A DNA stretch of 64,000 nucleotides from Rhabdobacter roseus (GTDB lineage: Bacteria; Bacteroidota; Bacteroidia; Cytophagales; Spirosomataceae). Position numbers and translations under genes: made by a program. The notes under the pieces were generated by a model. That model had not been told where the DNA came from and made no database searches. It saw only the letters and a program-made list of their open reading frames with translations. The stretch spans positions 56,490 to 120,489 of the forward strand of contig NZ_JACHGF010000013.1 in the NCBI RefSeq assembly GCF_014202275.1, in the 5' to 3' direction. Shown piece by piece: positions 60,091 through 64,000 of the stretch; position 1 is the first letter of the stretch, and every line of letters starts with the position of its first letter.

Positions 60091-63000
60091 ATGCTGGACA
60101 AAATCATCCATTTCTCCATTCATAACAAGCTGGTGATCGGACTCTTCACGCTGGCGCTGATCGCCGTGGGGATTTACTCGCTGACCCGACTTCCCATCGA
60201 CGCCGTCCCCGACATCACTAATAACCAGGTCCAAGTCATTACCACCAGCCCCTCGCTGGCCGCCCAGGAAGTCGAGCGGCTGGTCACCTTCCCGGTGGAA
60301 ACCGAAATGGCCACCATCCCCGACATCACGGAGATTCGCTCCATCTCGCGCTTCGGCCTGTCGGTAATCACCATCGTTTTCAAGGAAAGCACCGACATCT
60401 ACTGGGCGCGGCAGCAGGTCGTAGAGCGGCTCGGTAACGCGGCGGACAAGATTCCGCCCGGTGCCGGGACCCCCGGACTGGCTCCGGTCACCACGGGCCT
60501 GGGCGAAATCTACCAGTACCTGCTGAAGGCCAAACCGGGCTATGAGGATAAATTCACGGCCATGGAGCTGCGCAGCGTTCAGGACTGGATCGTCCGGCGG
60601 CAGTTGCTGGGTACGCCCGGCGTGGCCGACGTGAGCAGCTTCGGAGGCTACCTCAAGCAGTACGAAATCGCCATCGACCCCGATAAGCTGCGGGCCATGG
60701 ACCTGTCGATGGACGAGTTGTTCACGGCCCTCGAACAGAACAACCAGAATACGGGCGGGGCCTACATCGACAAGCAGCCCAACGCCTACTTCATCCGCAG
60801 CGAGGGGCTGATCGGCAGCCTGGACGACATCCGCAACATTAGGGTGCGGGAAACCGCCCAGGGCCTACCCGTCCTGGTGCGGGACATCGCCACGGTGCGA
60901 TTCGGCCACGCCGTGCGCTATGGGGCCATGACCCTCAACGACGAGGGCGAGGTCGTGGGCGGGCTGGTGCTGATGCTGAAGGGAGCCAACTCTTCGGCGG
61001 TCATCGACGACGTCAAGGCGCGCGTCGAGCAGATCCGCAAGAGCCTGCCCGAGGGGGTGGCCATCGACCCCTTCCTCGACCGCACCAAGCTGGTCGACCG
61101 CGCCATCGGAACCGTGTCGAAGAACCTGGTCGAGGGAGCGCTGATCGTCATCTTCGTGCTGGTACTGCTGCTGGGCAACCTGCGGGCGGGACTGGTGGTG
61201 GCCTCGGTCATCCCGCTGGCCATGCTCTTCGCGGTGTCCATGATGAAGCTCTTCGGGGTGTCGGGCAACCTGATGAGCCTGGGGGCCATCGACTTCGGGC
61301 TGATCGTGGACGGGGCGGTCATCATCGTGGAGGCAACCCTGCACCACATCGGTGCCAAGAAATACGACCACCGACTCAGCCAGGCCGAAATGGACCGGGA
61401 GGTGTACGAGTCGGCCTCGAAGATCCGCAACTCGGCGGCTTTCGGAGAAATCATCATCCTGATCGTGTACCTGCCCATCCTGGCGCTGGTGGGCATCGAG
61501 GGAAAGATGTTCCGGCCCATGGCCCAAACGGTCAGCTTCGCCATCCTGGGGGCGTTCATCCTGTCGCTGACCTACGTGCCGATGGTCTCAGCCCTGTTTC
61601 TGAGCAAGAAACCCAACCACAAGCCCAACTTCTCGGACCGCTTCATCGCCGGAGCCTACCGTCTCTACGCGCCCGTTCTGGGCTTCGCCCTGCGGCGGCA
61701 GGTGGTGGTCATCGTCACGGCGCTGGTGCTTTTCGCCCTCAGTTTGGTCATGTTCCTGAATATGGGCGGTGAGTTCATCCCGCAGCTCGACGAGGGTGAT
61801 TTCGCCATCGAGACCCGCGTGCTGACCGGCAGTTCATTGTCGGAAACGGCGGACGCCGTGCAGCAGGCCGCCGGGCTGCTGTTGAAAGAGTTTCCCGACG
61901 AGGTGGTCGAGGTGGTGGGCAAGATCGGTTCCTCCGAAATCCCCACTGACCCCATGCCCGTGGAGGCGGCGGACGTGATGGTGGTTTTGAAGGAGAAGTC
62001 GGAATGGACGGCGGCCTCGGGGCGGGAAGAGCTGGCCGACAAGATGCAGGAGTACCTGACGGAGACCATTCCGGGCGTCACCTTCGGATTTCAGCAGCCC
62101 ATCCAGATGCGCTTCAACGAGCTGATGACGGGTGTGAAGCAGGACGTGGCGGTCAAGATCTACGGGGAGAACCTCGAAGTGCTGGCCGAGCAGGCCAAAA
62201 AGGTGGGCCGGGTGGCCAACCAGATCGAGGGCGTGCAGGACCTGTACGTGGAGGTCGTCAGCGGCCTGCCGCAGATCGTCGTGGAGTTTGACCGCCCCAA
62301 GCTGGCCAGGTACGGCATCAGTATCGAGCAGGCCAACCGCACGCTGAGCACCGCGTTCGCGGGCAGCGCGGCGGGGGTCGTGTACGAAGGGGAGCGGCGC
62401 TACGACCTGGTGGTGCGCCTCGACCGGGCCAGCCGCCGCACCATCGATGACGTGCGGGAGCTGTTCATCACTACCGCCGACGGGCAGCAGGTTCCCCTGG
62501 AGCAAGTGGCCCGGGTGGAAATGAAGCCCGGTGCCAACCAGATCCAGCGCGAGAACGCCCAGCGGCGCATCACGGTGGCCTTCAACGTGCGGGGCCGCGA
62601 CGTAGAGAGCATCGTGGAGGAAATGCAGGCCAAAATGGACCGCGACGTGAAGCTGCCCGCCGGCTACTACGCCACCTACGGCGGCCAGTTCCAGAACTTG
62701 CGGGAGGCGAGCGCCCGGCTGAGCGTGGCGGTTCCGGTCGCCCTGCTGCTGATCTTCGTGCTGCTGTACTTCACGTTCCAGTCCCTGCGCCAGAGCATCC
62801 TGATCCTGAGTGCCATCCCGCTGTCGGCCATCGGCGGCGTGCTGGCGCTGTGGCTGCGCGGCATGCCCTTCAGCATCTCGGCGGGCATCGGCTTCATCGC
62901 CCTGTTCGGCGTGGCGGTGCTGAACGGCATCGTGCTGATCGGCGAGTTCAACCACCTGCGGCGCGAGGGGATGACCGACTTGCGAGAGGTCATTTTCCGG

Positions 63001-64000
63001 GGTTCCGAAACCCGTCTGCGGCCCGTCCTGATGACGGCCCTGGTGGCGTCGCTGGGCTTTCTGCCGATGGCCCTTTCCCACGGGGCCGGGGCCGAGGTGC
63101 AGCGGCCCCTGGCCACGGTGGTGATCGGCGGGCTGGTGACGGCCACGCTGCTCACGCTGCTGGTGCTGCCCGCGCTCTACCTGATGGTCGAGAAGCGCTT
63201 TGCCAAAAAGATCAACGGGAAGGCGTTGATCGTGTTCCTCGTGGCCACGATCGGCATTCCCTGGGCCGCTTCGGCGCAGGAGCCGACGACCCGCCGCGTC
63301 ACGCTGGACGAAGCGATGAGCACCGGAATGACCAACAACCTGGAAGTCAAATCGGGGGTGTTCCGGGTGGACTACCGGCAGGCCCTGCTGGGCACCGGAA
63401 CCGAGATTCCCAAAACCGACCTGACCTGGACGGGCGGGCAGTACAACAGCTACCGCTTCGACAACAGCTTCAACCTCACCCAGACGCTGCCCCACCCGCG
63501 TGTCGGTAAAACCCGCCGCCGGCTCCTGGACGAGGAAGTGAACGGGGCCCGGCTCTCGGTCGAGGTGACCCGCGCCGCCCTGACCCGCGACATCAGGAAC
63601 GCCTACTACGGCCTGCGGCTGCTCGACCGCCGGGAGGAATTGCTGCGGCTGGAACTGGAGCGGGCCGAACGCTTCGTGCGGGCCGCCGACCTGCGCTACC
63701 GCACGGGGGAGGGCAACCAGTTGGAGTACTCCGTGGCCCAGAGCACCCTGGCCGACGTGCAGGCGCTGCTGATCCGCAACCGGGCCGAGACGGCGTCCTT
63801 GCGGGAGCAGCTCCGCGCCATCACCAACAGCCCCGTGCTTCTCTTGCCGGACAGCAGCGGCGCGCTGCGGCGCGACCTTGCGGCGGCCCTGGCGGACACG
63901 GCGGGAATTTCGTCCAACCCCTACCTGCGGCTCGCCCGGCAGGAGCTCCTCATCGCGAGCCGGTCCACGGACCTGGAAAAAACGACCCTGCTTCCCCAGT
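60091..64000 (+). CDS. czcA: CzcA/CusA-type heavy-metal RND pump fused to a TolC-like domain (3' end outside window)
   Basis: Frame open from ATG 60091 to the window edge (1303 codons). Residues 1-1040 are a complete CzcA/CusA-type proton/metal antiporter: IDAVPDITNNQVQVITTSPS, the helix-4 segment DFGLIVDGAVIIVEA, and the C-terminal helices GIGFIALFGVAVLNGIVLIGE. After about residue 1045 a further hydrophobic stretch (GKALIVFLVATIGIPWAASA) leads into a TolC-like region (RVTLDEAMSTGMTNNLEVKS; NAYYGLRLLDRREELLRLEL). Pumps fused to the outer-membrane factor are known in Bacteroidota. It is distinctly GC-rich, unlike the cus operon at the other end of the window, so it was gained separately. Confidence 0.9.
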   Translation, partial: MLDKIIHFSIHNKLVIGLFTLALIAVGIYSLTRLPIDAVPDITNNQVQVITTSPSLAAQEVERLVTFPVETEMATIPDITEIRSISRFGLSVITIVFKESTDIYWARQQVVERLGNAADKIPPGAGTPGLAPVTTGLGEIYQYLLKAKPGYEDKFTAMELRSVQDWIVRRQLLGTPGVADVSSFGGYLKQYEIAIDPDKLRAMDLSMDELFTALEQNNQNTGGAYIDKQPNAYFIRSEGLIGSLDDIRNIRVRETAQGLPVLVRDIATVRFGHAVRYGAMTLNDEGEVVGGLVLMLKGANSSAVIDDVKARVEQIRKSLPEGVAIDPFLDRTKLVDRAIGTVSKNLVEGALIVIFVLVLLLGNLRAGLVVASVIPLAMLFAVSMMKLFGVSGNLMSLGAIDFGLIVDGAVIIVEATLHHIGAKKYDHRLSQAEMDREVYESASKIRNSAAFGEIIILIVYLPILALVGIEGKMFRPMAQTVSFAILGAFILSLTYVPMVSALFLSKKPNHKPNFSDRFIAGAYRLYAPVLGFALRRQVVVIVTALVLFALSLVMFLNMGGEFIPQLDEGDFAIETRVLTGSSLSETADAVQQAAGLLLKEFPDEVVEVVGKIGSSEIPTDPMPVEAADVMVVLKEKSEWTAASGREELADKMQEYLTETIPGVTFGFQQPIQMRFNELMTGVKQDVAVKIYGENLEVLAEQAKKVGRVANQIEGVQDLYVEVVSGLPQIVVEFDRPKLARYGISIEQANRTLSTAFAGSAAGVVYEGERRYDLVVRLDRASRRTIDDVRELFITTADGQQVPLEQVARVEMKPGANQIQRENAQRRITVAFNVRGRDVESIVEEMQAKMDRDVKLPAGYYATYGGQFQNLREASARLSVAVPVALLLIFVLLYFTFQSLRQSILILSAIPLSAIGGVLALWLRGMPFSISAGIGFIALFGVAVLNGIVLIGEFNHLRREGMTDLREVIFRGSETRLRPVLMTALVASLGFLPMALSHGAGAEVQRPLATVVIGGLVTATLLTLLVLPALYLMVEKRFAKKINGKALIVFLVATIGIPWAASAQEPTTRRVTLDEAMSTGMTNNLEVKSGVFRVDYRQALLGTGTEIPKTDLTWTGGQYNSYRFDNSFNLTQTLPHPRVGKTRRRLLDEEVNGARLSVEVTRAALTRDIRNAYYGLRLLDRREELLRLELERAERFVRAADLRYRTGEGNQLEYSVAQSTLADVQALLIRNRAETASLREQLRAITNSPVLLLPDSSGALRRDLAAALADTAGISSNPYLRLARQELLIASRSTDLEKTTLLPQ

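Noticed and set aside
61834..63495. A 553-codon open frame on the minus strand, and a further long one at 60865-61527
   Set aside because: It is antisense to the third codon positions of the GC-rich pump gene; the protein is rich in His/Gln/Arg without any domain.

Overview
The window looks like a large conjugative plasmid (or a plasmid integrated into a chromosome) of a Bacteroidota bacterium, probably of the Cytophagales type. Reasons: promoters fit the Bacteroidota form TTG-N20-TAnnTTTG, there are almost no Shine-Dalgarno sequences, the transfer genes are of the Bacteroides conjugative-transposon Tra type (TraE, F, G, J, K, M, N), and families largely restricted to Bacteroidota occur (HYC_CC_PP, DUF6660, BfmA/BtgA, DUF5712). 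No rRNA, tRNA or CRISPR array was seen.

Layout. 1-6.8 kb: a leftward heavy-metal efflux operon (HYC_CC_PP protein, CusA in two overlapping frames, CusC-like TolC protein, CusB-like adaptor cut by the window edge) and a small HMA-like protein that lacks its CxxC. 6.8-10.6 kb: mobile-element debris, an IS110 element, an orphan Phd antitoxin and a GC-rich serine recombinase with a palindromic promoter. 10.6-20.5 kb: a defence island read leftwards. It holds a membrane HEPN-like protein, a frameshifted helicase, a 55-aa protein, a MITE, then a CBASS-like operon: DUF6602-type nuclease, TRIP13-like AAA ATPase, HORMA protein, CD-NTase, a second nucleotidyltransferase with two membrane segments, and an 81-aa protein. 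A rightward XRE repressor/ImmA-type peptidase pair (CapH/CapP-like) is divergent from it and shares a near-perfect 40-bp palindrome with it.

20.5-23.6 kb: the replication region, with a RepB-type initiator, eight 17-bp iterons and three DnaA boxes. 23.7-29.5 kb: an AlbA_2 ATP-binding regulator and a complete type III restriction-modification system. 29.7-38.4 kb: ArdC antirestriction protein, mobilisation accessory protein, relaxase, coupling protein, a nucleotidyltransferase-primase fusion, a DnaQ-like exonuclease and a lipoprotein. 38.5-42.9 kb: one very large STAND ATPase with an N-terminal nuclease (Avs-like antiphage sensor). 42.9-53.8 kb: a leftward type IV secretion operon headed by ParA and a partition-type small protein. 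53.8-58.2 kb: small plasmid genes, a RecE-like nuclease, GNAT acetyltransferase and decayed fragments. 58.3-59.6 kb: an intact IS30-family element, the likely parent of the MITE at 14.5 kb. 59.7-64 kb: DUF6660 protein and a second, GC-rich CzcA/CusA pump fused to a TolC-like domain, cut by the window edge.

Taken together the element carries its own replication, partition and transfer functions plus metal export and at least three antiphage systems (CBASS-like, type III RM, Avs-like). AT-rich palindromes related to ATATTTTGAAATAT lie in front of many of its operons and may be operators of a plasmid-wide regulator or partition sites.
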